Source: Nitrospira sp. (lineage in GTDB: Bacteria; Nitrospirota; Nitrospiria; Nitrospirales; Nitrospiraceae). Taken from it: DNA of 64,000 bases. Numbering within the stretch: the first letter of the stretch is position 1; the number at the start of each line of letters is the position of its first letter. The notes under the pieces were generated by a model. That model saw only the letters and a list, made by a program, of their open reading frames with translations, was not told where the DNA came from and ran no database searches. The translations under genes were made by a program, and so were the position numbers. Of the stretch, positions 18,877 through 27,820 are shown in pieces. The stretch spans positions 62,001-126,000 of the forward strand of contig JANDJL010000001.1 in the NCBI GenBank assembly GCA_024330965.1, given 5' to 3'.

Positions 18877-18905
18877 TGGAGCGTTTCTGTGGTAGAGTGC
18901 GGGCT

Positions 18906-19829
18906 ATGCGTCAGGTGGTGATTATCGGATCGGGACCGGCCGGGCTTACAGCCGCGATCTATACGGCCCGCGCCAATCTTTCTCCGCTGGTGATTGAAGG
19001 CTGGCAATCAGGAGGGCAGCTGACGACCACCACCGAAGTGGAGAACTACCCGGGCTTCGCACACGGCGTCATGGGTCCGGAGCTCATGAAAGATATGAGG
19101 AGACAGGCCGAGCGATTCGGCGCGGAATTCATGACCGGCGACGTGACCAGCGTGGAGTTGCGCCATCGCCCGTTTGATATAACCGTGGACGGAGAACGCA
19201 CGGTGCAGGCCGCAACCGTGATCATTGCGACCGGTGCCTCTCCTGTCCAGCTCGGATTACCGAACGAGAAACGATTGACCGGTCGCGGCGTGTCCACCTG
19301 CGCCACCTGCGACGGGTTCTTCTTCCGCGGCAAGGACTTGGTTGTCGTGGGTGGCGGAGACAGCGCCCTGGAAGAAGCCGTGTTTCTTACAAAGTTCGCC
19401 ACGTCCGTGACGATCATCCACCGCCGGGATAAGCTGCGCGCGTCAAAAATCTTGCAGGATCGAGCGATGAAGAACGAAAAGATCCGCGTTCTCTGGAATT
19501 CAGTAGTCGAAGACATTTTGGGGCAGGAAACCGTGACGGGCGCCCGGCTTAGAAATGTCGTCACCGGTTCTGTTTCGGAGATCGTCTGTGCCGGAGTCTT
19601 CGTGGCAATCGGACATCGGCCGAATACCGCTTTGTTTGCCGGCCAACTTGCAATGGATGAACGGGGTTATCTCCTGACCCACGATGGAACGGCCACCAGT
19701 GTGCCAGGCGTCTTTGCCGCCGGCGACGTGCAAGACAGTAAGTATCGGCAAGCCGTCACGGCCGCCGGTTCCGGCTGTATGGCCGCCATCGACGCCGAAC
19801 GATTCTTAGAGGCCTCGGAATACCATTGA
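18906..19829 (+). CDS. trxB: Thioredoxin-disulfide reductase
   Basis: A 307-residue flavoenzyme that reduces thioredoxin with NADPH. FAD loop GSGPAGLTAAIY begins at residue 9, the redox-active pair is in CATC (Cys132 and Cys135), the NADPH loop is GGGDSALEEA and the C-terminal FAD motif is GVFAAGDVQD. An upstream ATG at 18876 overlapping the coaE stop would add ten residues; 18906 is chosen because it places the flavin loop at the usual distance. It is followed after six bases by thiI. Confidence 0.95.
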   Translation: MRQVVIIGSGPAGLTAAIYTARANLSPLVIEGWQSGGQLTTTTEVENYPGFAHGVMGPELMKDMRRQAERFGAEFMTGDVTSVELRHRPFDITVDGERTVQAATVIIATGASPVQLGLPNEKRLTGRGVSTCATCDGFFFRGKDLVVVGGGDSALEEAVFLTKFATSVTIIHRRDKLRASKILQDRAMKNEKIRVLWNSVVEDILGQETVTGARLRNVVTGSVSEIVCAGVFVAIGHRPNTALFAGQLAMDERGYLLTHDGTATSVPGVFAAGDVQDSKYRQAVTAAGSGCMAAIDAERFLEASEYH

Positions 19830-19835
19830 GGCACG

Positions 19836-21065
19836 ATGCAGTCCTGTAATGAACGCCCCCCGCTGGATCTTGAGCGCATTTCTGCCACGCAATGCGCGAT
19901 GGTGCATTACCACGAGCTGGCCCTCAAAGGTCGCAATCGCGGTTTTTTTGAACGGCGGTTGGTCCGGAACATTCAACTCGCTCTCAAGGATGTGGAAGGG
20001 ACAAGAGTCGAACAGCTCCACCAGCGCGTTCGCGTGTTGTTTCCACCTGACGCCAAACTCGATGTCATCCGGGACCGATTGCGGCGTGTGTGCGGAGTGG
20101 CGAACTTTTCCGTAGCTCGCGTGGTGCCGCTTGATCTGGCCCATCCTCGTCTTGATACGCTCGGTACGGTGGTCATTGATGAGATCCGAGCGCAGCCGTT
20201 CTCCACGTTTCGCGTCACGGCCAAACGGGCGGACAAACGATTGTCCGTCACATCCATGGATGTGGAACGGGCCGTCGGCAGGGCGATCTGTGAGGCACTC
20301 GGCAAATCCGTGAGTCTGAAAAATCCTGATCAGACGATCTATATTGAACTGCTCTCCAAAGAGGCTCATGTCTCAACCGAGAAAATCGACGGGCCAGGCG
20401 GCATGCCGGTCGGAGTCAGCGGCAAGGTGGCCTGTCTGCTGTCGGGAGGGATCGATTCGCCGGTCGCTGCCTATCGCATGATCAAACGTGGCTGCCGCGC
20501 CGTCTTTGTCCATTTTTCCGGCCGGCCCTTGGTGAGTCGCGCCTCGGAAGAAAAGGCTCGCGACCTCGTCCGATTGCTGACCTCGTATCAATACACGTCT
20601 CGTCTCTACGTCATCCCCTTCGGAGAAATCCAGAGAGACATTGTCTTGAATACGCCGGCGCCGTTCCGAATCGTGCTCTACCGCCGCATGATGCTGCGCA
20701 TTGCCGAGCAACTCGCCATGCGGGAACGATGCTGGGCGTTGGTAACCGGCGACAGTCTCGGCCAGGTCGCGTCGCAGACGCCGGAAAATCTCTCGGTGAT
20801 CGGAGAAGCCGTGACGTTGCCTGTTCTGCGGCCGTTGATCGGAATGGATAAAATTGAAATCACCGATGAGGCGCGGAAGCTGGGGACCTACGAAATTTCT
20901 ATAGAACCGGACCAGGACTGCTGCAAACTGTTTACTCCACTCCATCCGAGTTTGAAAACTCGGCGCGACGTGCTTCAGAGCCTTGAAAAGACATTGGACG
21001 TTGCCCCTCTGATCCAGAGGGGACTTGAGAAGGCCGAAGCGGAAGAATTCACGTTCCCTGCTTGA
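19836..21065 (+). CDS. thiI: tRNA 4-thiouridine synthase ThiI, rhodanese-less form
   Basis: A 409-residue enzyme that adenylates U8 of tRNA for sulfur insertion; it can also serve thiazole synthesis. An N-terminal ferredoxin-like and THUMP region (about 20-175) precedes the PP-loop SGGIDSP (203-209). The C-terminal DQDCCKLFTP resembles the form of ThiI that lacks the rhodanese domain, so sulfur must come by another route such as a cysteine desulfurase directly. Its end overlaps the convergent phosphopantetheinyl transferase gene by 17 bases. Confidence 0.93.
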   Translation: MQSCNERPPLDLERISATQCAMVHYHELALKGRNRGFFERRLVRNIQLALKDVEGTRVEQLHQRVRVLFPPDAKLDVIRDRLRRVCGVANFSVARVVPLDLAHPRLDTLGTVVIDEIRAQPFSTFRVTAKRADKRLSVTSMDVERAVGRAICEALGKSVSLKNPDQTIYIELLSKEAHVSTEKIDGPGGMPVGVSGKVACLLSGGIDSPVAAYRMIKRGCRAVFVHFSGRPLVSRASEEKARDLVRLLTSYQYTSRLYVIPFGEIQRDIVLNTPAPFRIVLYRRMMLRIAEQLAMRERCWALVTGDSLGQVASQTPENLSVIGEAVTLPVLRPLIGMDKIEITDEARKLGTYEISIEPDQDCCKLFTPLHPSLKTRRDVLQSLEKTLDVAPLIQRGLEKAEAEEFTFPA

Positions 21066-21876
21066 CGCCGTCCTCGGTGTCGTCCCGATAGACCACAGTC
21101 CAATCGGTTCCTTCAGCCGATACAGCCCCGACCCAACCGGCTTCAAGGCTGAGGAACCGAATGGCTCTGACGGTTTCCGGCTCTCGTGATGCTCCGGTGT
21201 TTTGTGTACTCCATCGTGCCGTCCCGTCCTCCGCCAGGGCGAGATGGTCGCGATGCAGCGGAAACCTGATGCCGGTGCCGTCCACTTTTGCCGCCGCTTC
21301 CCGCGCCACCCAGGTCATGAGGAATCGCTCGTGCATGCCTGCCGGTTCTTGTCCCTCGACAAACTTCTGGTCTTGCTTCGAGAAGAACCGTCGAGCGAGA
21401 TTCAGCACGTCCACCTCCGGTCGAACCTTTTCAAGATCGACCCCGACGTCGCGATCCTCGGCAATGGCGACAAGGGCTCTTTCATAGGAGTGGGTCAAGC
21501 TGAAGCGGAGCGAGGGAACATCCCGCAAGTACGGCTTCCCGGTGATCGTCCTCTCAATCGTAAGGTCGGCATGACGAGGGCAATACCGATTCAGGAGTTT
21601 CCATAAACCGGCGTGGGCAGCGATGAACCATCGACGATGGAGGTCCGACACAAGCCGATCGGCCCGTGCTCGTTCATTATCCGACAAAATAGACCTTGCG
21701 AGCGCGATCTCTTCTTCGCTGAGATCCAAGATAAATCCCCACACATGAACTTCGGTGCGAGCGATTCGATCCGAAGAAGGCGGTGCATCATCGCCGCTCA
21801 GCCTGACGCGGTGAAATCGAAGGGGGCGATCGTCGAAACCGGTAAGACCTTCCCATTGCAAAACGCTGTCTGGCAC
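21049..21876 (-). CDS. 4'-phosphopantetheinyl transferase (Sfp type)
   Basis: A 275-residue enzyme that transfers phosphopantetheine from coenzyme A to a carrier protein. Motifs are the TGKPYL segment, RFSLTHSYERALVAI, the magnesium-binding GVDLEKVRP and WVAREAAAKVDGTG. The GTG start at 21876 is chosen because AGGAG lies six bases upstream and because the longer frame to 22059 runs antisense through the tRNA-Ser gene. That longer form gives the peptide AERVGFEPTVELP, a well-known artefact of tRNA-Ser. Length fits Sfp-like enzymes. No carrier protein is adjacent. Confidence 0.9.
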   Translation of the reverse strand: MPDSVLQWEGLTGFDDRPLRFHRVRLSGDDAPPSSDRIARTEVHVWGFILDLSEEEIALARSILSDNERARADRLVSDLHRRWFIAAHAGLWKLLNRYCPRHADLTIERTITGKPYLRDVPSLRFSLTHSYERALVAIAEDRDVGVDLEKVRPEVDVLNLARRFFSKQDQKFVEGQEPAGMHERFLMTWVAREAAAKVDGTGIRFPLHRDHLALAEDGTARWSTQNTGASREPETVRAIRFLSLEAGWVGAVSAEGTDWTVVYRDDTEDGVKQGT

Positions 21877-21953
21877 GGTAAGCTCCTGCCGAATTCGTCG
21901 AGTCGTTCGCCTCGCCGGTTCACGATTCATACGCAGGTCCGGTTCATTCCCTC

Positions 21954-22043
<90 letters not shown>

Positions 22044-22149
22044 TACCGATCTTTGGCATGGCCAGCCGTCAGATCCTCATCGTCTCGCAACCATGGCTGC
22101 GAGATGAAATCTCAGGGATCACTCTTCCCCCCGCTCATTCAGCCGTGTT

Positions 22150-23667
22150 TCATCCTCCGATCTTTTCCTGAAGCGCCCTGCGCAATTCGACCAGCGCCAG
22201 GGTGTCTCTCGCGCAATATTGGAGCAGGGCTGCTCTCACGGTGGCCTGTTCGATCCAATCGGTCTCAACAAAGACCATGCGGTAATACTCGGCGGCCGCT
22301 TGCCCCCCTGATTGAATGGTCAAATCGCTGTATCCCAAAGAAGGCACCACCGCCGGCAAGACCGATTTGATGGAGTAGGATCCATTGAATCGAGGGTGGT
22401 AGTAGTGATGCTTGATGACCTCGTGCAGGTCCCAGAGGCGCTTTAAAATCGGCTGAAACGCCGAGCGGAATTCCGGAAACGCCTCGACCAGTTGCCGCAT
22501 CATGGCCTCTTCATAGGACGAGTACACACAGATGCTCCCTTCCCGTCCCAGTGATTCGATCAGCGCCTCCGCCCACCGTTTGCGCGGTTCGGTCGGCTCG
22601 ACATGGAGAAATTCCTGATGGATCAGCCGGCCCGGTTCTTCTTCAATGTGGTTGGACCATTGCACGGGAATCGACTGGTAGGGCCGTGTGGAAGGGAAGC
22701 GGGGCACCGCCAACATCACTGTTTCGAAATCCACGTGATGAATCGGATATTGGAGCGATTGCAAGGCGGTTCTCAGACCAGGCGAGATCCACTCGGCGTT
22801 TTCCTTGACCCGGCGTTGGGAAGGTGAAAGAGGTTCATCTGCCGGAATATCGTCGATGGTTGAGATGCCCCGCTCGGCCAACCGTCCTGCCAGCTCTTTG
22901 GAACCAGGCAAGTAATAGATCCAGCGATCGGGCTTCTCTTTCGTGCAATGGTTCCAAAAGGGACATTCATAGGGACTGTGACAGTGACGGCCTGGTTCGA
23001 CCTTGGGCGGCTCGTCAGACAGTAGCACGGCTTTCATGGCCGCCACATGGTCCGGCACGCGGGTGAGTCGAGCCTCCACGGCTGCCGTCACATCCTCGAT
23101 CGCGAACAACCGCCGCCAGTCGATGTCTCCACCTTCATACACATAGTCCGTGTTGATGTGGAGAAGGCAGATAGACGATAGCAAAATGCCGTTGCCTCGA
23201 ACCACCTGACTTTGGATCGCCAGGTCATCGAGATGGACGTTCTTTACGCGGGAGGAAGATTTCACTTCGATCAACCGCCATGAACATGAATGGGGGGAGC
23301 CGTTCGGACCCGCGTCTCGTTCCAGGATGTCCGCGCGCACGAACACGCCATCATGCTGAAACGCCCCTTCAAAAACAGCGGTGACGGATGGATCGGCCAT
23401 CACGGAAGCCGTGCGGGCCAGGGCCTCGTCTCGCTGGCGATGGCTTTCGTTGATCAACACTCCTCCGGGGAAAAGGCCTCGTGCACGAATCCCGATTTCG
23501 GTTCCCATGTCCAAGGCCGCTTGTGTCGCGGGATCGGGAGGATCGGCATGCTCCGGATGATAGACCTCCAGGGACAGCCGTTTGGGGCACTGGAGCCAGG
23601 CTAGATACTTCGATTTCGACAGCCGAGGAAGCGTCGTCGAAGAGGAACCGTCTTCCGAATGGATCAT
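22150..23667 (-). CDS. DUF2779 nuclease-like protein (Cas4-like plus DEDD exonuclease-like domains)
   Basis: A 505-residue protein. The N-terminal half resembles RecB/Cas4-type nucleases: an early Cys in WLQCPKR, the LIEVKSSSRV core strand of the PD-(D/E)XK fold and a cysteine cluster CHSPYECPFWNHC, together suiting a 4Fe-4S site. The C-terminal half is the DUF2779 part with VDFETV and a distal YCARDTLAL, as in DEDD-type exonucleases. It should act on DNA or RNA; the biological role is unknown. It stands alone, so no repair or defence partner helps. The ATG at 23667 is preferred to the TTG one codon earlier. Confidence 0.85.
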   Translation of the reverse strand: MIHSEDGSSSTTLPRLSKSKYLAWLQCPKRLSLEVYHPEHADPPDPATQAALDMGTEIGIRARGLFPGGVLINESHRQRDEALARTASVMADPSVTAVFEGAFQHDGVFVRADILERDAGPNGSPHSCSWRLIEVKSSSRVKNVHLDDLAIQSQVVRGNGILLSSICLLHINTDYVYEGGDIDWRRLFAIEDVTAAVEARLTRVPDHVAAMKAVLLSDEPPKVEPGRHCHSPYECPFWNHCTKEKPDRWIYYLPGSKELAGRLAERGISTIDDIPADEPLSPSQRRVKENAEWISPGLRTALQSLQYPIHHVDFETVMLAVPRFPSTRPYQSIPVQWSNHIEEEPGRLIHQEFLHVEPTEPRKRWAEALIESLGREGSICVYSSYEEAMMRQLVEAFPEFRSAFQPILKRLWDLHEVIKHHYYHPRFNGSYSIKSVLPAVVPSLGYSDLTIQSGGQAAAEYYRMVFVETDWIEQATVRAALLQYCARDTLALVELRRALQEKIGG

Positions 23668-23739
23668 CAAGGGTAACCCTAGCGAACCGGGGATGGATTT
23701 GTCTAGTTCCGTCCCTCTGTTCTGTTAGGATACGCTCCT

Positions 23740-25062
23740 ATGGCCACCAGGCAACGTATCAGACGATCCGTGCTCTCTCTGGCGCTCCCCGTGACGGTCA
23801 GCACGTTGTTGCAGCGGGCGGAGGGAATCGTCGCCGTCTTTTTGGTCGGAGGACTCGGCGCTGAATCGATTGCCGCCGTCGGCTTAGGGCAACTCCTTCT
23901 CTTGATCGCCACCACGCTGGTGTCCGGCCTGCCGGTCAGCGCCAATGTGCTGGTGGCACAACTCTGGGGAGCCAAACGTCTCAGAGACGCCGGTGAAGCG
24001 GCGGTCCATCTCGTCTGCTGCTCGCTCATCGCATCCGTCTTGCTGGCCTTGATCGGATTGAACGTCAATCAGTCGGCTATGGCCGCCCTCGGTGCGCAGC
24101 CCGACGTTATCGCCTCGGCCGTTCTCTATTCGAATATTATTTTCCTTGTCGTCCCCTTCACAATCCTGCTGCAGGTTCTCTCCTCCATCCTTCAAGGAAC
24201 AGGCGATACCAAAACGCCGATGTATGCCCTCATCGGCGTCAATCTGCTGCACATCCTCCTCGCCTATCCCTTGATTTACGGCAAATGGGGGGCACCAGCC
24301 TGGGGTCTCGAAGGTGCAGCCTGGGCGGTCGGAGTTGCGGAATCGGCCGGGGTCGTCTGTTTGCTCAGGCGCTGCCGAACCTTGTTTCAAAAATCGAAGG
24401 GTGTTCGTGTCGATCTGATCCGGTCCGCTTGGCAGATCGGCGCTCCCGTTTCGGGCGAGCGCGTCTTGCAGCAAGCCGGGGTCATGTTTTACACGAAGAT
24501 CGTTATCCTGTATGGTACCGTCACTTATGCCGCCCATCAGGTGGGATTGTCCATTGAATCGTTTTCCTTTCTTCCCGGCTATGGCTTTGCCATCGCGGCG
24601 GCCACGATGGTAGGGCAAAGCATCGGAGCCGGTAAGTACATCCGCGCCAAGCTGGAAAACTGGGAGGCCAATCGCCTGGCCGCAGCCGGGATGGCGGCGA
24701 TGGGTGCCGTGTTTTTCTTGTTCCCCTACATACTGATGCGGGCGTTCACGCAGGATGACGCCGTGGTGGAGCTGGGCACGCAGTTTCTGAGGATTGTAGC
24801 CGTGTTGCAGATTCCCCTTGCCTTGACAATGGTTTTGGCCGGTTCCCTCCGTGGAGCCGGAGATACCCGTTTCATCCTGTGGGCTACCACTGCCGGCATG
24901 TGGGGAGTTCGGGTTCCTCTGGCCTTCATTTTCGGAATCTGGCTGAAACTCGGGGTCGTCTATGTCTGGATGGCGATGATTGCGGACTGGTCGGTCCGGA
25001 TGGCGTTGTTGCTGTGGCGCTATCAATCGGAGCGGTGGCGGGCCATTCAGCTTTTGCGTTGA
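23740..25062 (+). CDS. MATE family efflux transporter
   Basis: A 440-residue inner membrane protein with about twelve hydrophobic segments in two internally similar halves, as in MATE antiporters that export drugs or metabolites against Na+ or H+. Family marks include TVSTLLQRAEGIVAVFLVGGLG at the start (helix 1), SSILQGTGDTKTPM and AGSLRGAGDTRF at equivalent places in the two halves. Substrate unknown. The stop overlaps the convergent small membrane protein gene by 16 bases. Confidence 0.93.
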   Translation: MATRQRIRRSVLSLALPVTVSTLLQRAEGIVAVFLVGGLGAESIAAVGLGQLLLLIATTLVSGLPVSANVLVAQLWGAKRLRDAGEAAVHLVCCSLIASVLLALIGLNVNQSAMAALGAQPDVIASAVLYSNIIFLVVPFTILLQVLSSILQGTGDTKTPMYALIGVNLLHILLAYPLIYGKWGAPAWGLEGAAWAVGVAESAGVVCLLRRCRTLFQKSKGVRVDLIRSAWQIGAPVSGERVLQQAGVMFYTKIVILYGTVTYAAHQVGLSIESFSFLPGYGFAIAAATMVGQSIGAGKYIRAKLENWEANRLAAAGMAAMGAVFFLFPYILMRAFTQDDAVVELGTQFLRIVAVLQIPLALTMVLAGSLRGAGDTRFILWATTAGMWGVRVPLAFIFGIWLKLGVVYVWMAMIADWSVRMALLLWRYQSERWRAIQLLR

Positions 25063-25412
25063 TCGGACCAGGCGTAGGCCGCGCCGAAACAGATTCCCGC
25101 CACAGCGGCTCTGACAAACATCTCGTCGGCGCGATCGGCCACCAGCCACCACACGACGGCGGCAAGGAGACCCGCCGCCGCTCCCAGTAGAATTTTCCCT
25201 CCCGCCAGCTTCAGCCAATCGGTCAACAAAACACGAGCGGTCATGTATGTGACACCGGCGGCCATGGCGGCCCAGAGATGGGAGAGACCGTAGTCGAAGA
25301 ACCAGACTTGGATCGCACCGGCGATCGTGCCGATGAGGAAGCCGGTAATCGCCCGTGCGAGCAGTGGAATGGAGATGGTCGTGCGATCCGCGGTCGGTTC
25401 CTCTTCACCCAT
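25047..25412 (-). CDS. Small membrane protein, unknown
   Basis: A 121-residue protein with four likely membrane segments (about 19-40, 44-62, 70-90 and 98-114) and a charged tail WSDQRKS. No family is recognised. It is a single gene, convergent with the MATE gene and overlapping its end. Confidence 0.7.
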   Translation of the reverse strand: MGEEEPTADRTTISIPLLARAITGFLIGTIAGAIQVWFFDYGLSHLWAAMAAGVTYMTARVLLTDWLKLAGGKILLGAAAGLLAAVVWWLVADRADEMFVRAAVAGICFGAAYAWSDQRKS

Positions 25413-25551
25413 GGACGGATTCTTACTCTGTTACCGCCCCAAATAGCAAGCGGGCCTCGCGAGCCTATTGCCTTGAGAATGTATCGCGCCCATGGACAGT
25501 CACGATCTGATAGTCACAACCCCCCGGCAGCATACAAAGGGACGAATCCCC

Positions 25552-26304
25552 CTAGTATAACCACACTCGCCCACCTCTTTTCAGCGCGACGCCGGATTGT
25601 GGCGTGATCTGCTCTCTGCTGAATAACCAGCGACGTTCCGGCCTCATGACATACAGCCTGGCTGCTTCGATCATTGATCCTTGATCTCCTTGTGCCTCAG
25701 GCCTAACCCCCAAAATTTGCCGCCAAGCCGAACGCCAGAGCCCCGGTCGAATATGAATGGGGTCGAATCCATACCAAGCGGGGTTCAACCGGAAAAACCC
25801 CGCGCCATATCTTGCGGCCAACAAGGCCAGTCCCCCATTGACCTGCTCCGCTCGATCGAGGACTTGCGACAGCGAGAGCCGACAAGACGGCACCAGGACC
25901 GTTCGCAGAAGGAGAAACTTTTGGTTCGACAGGCGGCGCACGGAGGCAAGCGGAAGGTCCGTTAGGACGATGTCTCGTGTCAAACGGCAGAGTCGGCCGA
26001 GTGTTTCTTCAATCCATTCAAGGATTCGTGCAGCGGAGAAACCGTATAGAATGTCATTGCCGACATCGGTAACCAGCCCTCTTGTCACTTTCCTGGGTTG
26101 TCGTTCCAACTCGTGCCACAGGCCGCACCTGAGAATACCGGGCAAGGTACGGACGAGAAACCGACTGGGGACTCCGTATGATCGTCCATGACCGAGTGCC
26201 GCAAACACTTCAACTTCTGGCCCCCAAACCAACCGAGCTGTCGTGACAACCGCGTGGAATCCTCGCGTCAAATTACTGGCGCCGAGAGCCACAATTCGTT
26301 CCAT
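25552..26304 (-). CDS. SGNH/GDSL-like hydrolase
   Basis: A 250-residue protein with a pattern of SGNH hydrolase blocks: LGASNLTRG near the N terminus (nucleophile candidate Ser10), TDVGNDILYG (block with Gly and Asn of the oxyanion hole) and DPIHIRPG near the C terminus (Asp-x-x-His). No signal peptide is seen, so it is probably cytoplasmic. The ester substrate is unknown. The ATG at 26304 is chosen over a TTG at 26322. It lies alone between two minus- and plus-strand neighbours. Confidence 0.65.
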   Translation of the reverse strand: MERIVALGASNLTRGFHAVVTTARLVWGPEVEVFAALGHGRSYGVPSRFLVRTLPGILRCGLWHELERQPRKVTRGLVTDVGNDILYGFSAARILEWIEETLGRLCRLTRDIVLTDLPLASVRRLSNQKFLLLRTVLVPSCRLSLSQVLDRAEQVNGGLALLAARYGAGFFRLNPAWYGFDPIHIRPGLWRSAWRQILGVRPEAQGDQGSMIEAARLYVMRPERRWLFSREQITPQSGVALKRGGRVWLY

Positions 26305-26368
26305 CGCGTCGGCTATCGACAATGTTGATACAGTCAGGACTTACGCATTGCACATGTGACAGTCCTCG

Positions 26369-27733
26369 TCACGTTCTGTCTCCGGTCTGAATCTGCGGGG
26401 GGCAAGTCGTTTGTCTTGTGTCGCGGCCCGGTCCCTTGGTGATTTCAATCCTCCCCACGGCCTTCACATTGGCACAGAGATCGCCCAAGCCAGGCGTGAT
26501 CAGGCGAAACGGTCCGCCTTTTGATAGGGGCAACGGGGCTCCTTCCAGTTCATACACGAGGACGCCGTGTTCTATGGCCTGCTGCAACGTGAGACAAGCC
26601 GAATAGGTTCCATCCGCCGAATGAACGGTGACGTGATCCGCGTCGACGGCGAGGGCAGGAACATCGAGTAGGCCCTTCAGCCGAATTCCCCGCCCCTCCA
26701 TGCCCGGCATGACCGTCGATACATCAAGATGGTGCTCGGCCGGCAAGGCCGCAATGGCTCTGTGATCGAACGACACCGACTGCACCACCGCGCCCTCGAT
26801 GCGAACTCGTCCGAGACCGTTCCGTTCTTTCTCCGTCAGAGTTCTAATCATCGCCGTAAGGGCTTCGTTCACCGGCGTGGGAATGCCGAACTCGCGCCCT
26901 TTTCTCACGATATAGCCGTTTAAGGCGTCGATTTCCGTCCGGCGCCCCGCCTTCCAATCGTCATACATGGAAGTGTGGATATCACGGATTTCTTGGGTCG
27001 CTTTCACAACCCGTTCGGGCATGTCCGGCGGCAAGGGAACCTTCAACGCCGCTGAGACCGCAGCCACCTCCCCAACAATCTGCCGGATGACGTCCATCAT
27101 CTCCGGATGATCCAGTGCCTGGGCGACGCGGTCGTTGATCAGGACTGTGATAGGATTGAAGACGCAGTTCCAGCACATTTTTTCCCATTTCGTCCGCCTG
27201 ATGTCCTTTGTGAGATGGCAGGGGATGCCGGCTGCTGTAAAGAGGTCGCGGATCGCTAACAAGCGAGGACTCTCATATCCCATCAATTCGCCGATGGCCA
27301 CGGCGCCTCTCTTATAATGCTCGATGACACCGGGTTCGGCGATTTTAGAATAGATATAGGCCACTCCGCCGACGACACAATCCCGCTGGAATCGATCCAG
27401 CAAGCGATTTTCCGTTTCAATCCCATTCTGTAGCGTCAGAATCACCGTCTTTTCGGTCACAATCGGCTCGATCTGATCCATCACCTCATCCAGATCGTAA
27501 GCCTTGACGCCAAGGATAATCAGGTCGGGAAGGGGAAGGTCTCTGACATCCGAGGAAGCCTGGGGCCGCACGGTGAAGGACCCGGTTGCGCTCCGAACAG
27601 TCAAGCCCCGTTGGACGACCGCCGCCAGCGTCTTGGGCCGCAGCAGGAAAGAGACCTGGGGATGGTGTTTGGCCAAATGGGCACCGAAGTATCCGCCAAC
27701 CGACCCTGCACCGACAATGAGGATCTGTTTCAT
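26369..27733 (-). CDS. 2-dehydropantoate 2-reductase fused to a molybdopterin-oxidoreductase-like C-terminal domain
   Basis: A 454-residue protein, about 150 longer than ordinary PanE. Residues 1-303 are a full ketopantoate reductase: nucleotide loop GAGSVGGYFG (8-17), LQNGIE and the catalytic-lysine segment KWEKMCWNCVFNPIT (182-196). Residues about 312-435 resemble the second half of the sulfite-oxidase-type molybdopterin domain (DADHVTVHSADGTY, VLVYELEGAPLPLSKGGPFR, NVKAVGRIEI), but no molybdenum-ligand cysteine region is evident. The PanE part may serve pantothenate synthesis or a related hydroxy-acid reaction. The ATG at 27733 is preferred to the TTG before it. Confidence 0.82.
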   Translation of the reverse strand: MKQILIVGAGSVGGYFGAHLAKHHPQVSFLLRPKTLAAVVQRGLTVRSATGSFTVRPQASSDVRDLPLPDLIILGVKAYDLDEVMDQIEPIVTEKTVILTLQNGIETENRLLDRFQRDCVVGGVAYIYSKIAEPGVIEHYKRGAVAIGELMGYESPRLLAIRDLFTAAGIPCHLTKDIRRTKWEKMCWNCVFNPITVLINDRVAQALDHPEMMDVIRQIVGEVAAVSAALKVPLPPDMPERVVKATQEIRDIHTSMYDDWKAGRRTEIDALNGYIVRKGREFGIPTPVNEALTAMIRTLTEKERNGLGRVRIEGAVVQSVSFDHRAIAALPAEHHLDVSTVMPGMEGRGIRLKGLLDVPALAVDADHVTVHSADGTYSACLTLQQAIEHGVLVYELEGAPLPLSKGGPFRLITPGLGDLCANVKAVGRIEITKGPGRDTRQTTCPPQIQTGDRT

Positions 27734-27749
27734 CAAGAGACTCCGTCTG

Positions 27750-27776
27750 TTGCACGAGAAGTACCGGTACTATAAC
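27750..27776 (+). promoter_or_regulatory. Possible promoter of the sirtuin gene
   Basis: TTGCAC (27750-27755) and TATAAC (27771-27776) are 15 bases apart, a little short, in the divergent gap between the PanE fusion and the sirtuin gene. The -10 box matches five of six consensus bases. Confidence 0.3.
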
Positions 27777-27820
27777 ATGGGGCGCTGCGGGACGCAGCAC
27801 AGTCGCGCCGCCCTCTGATC

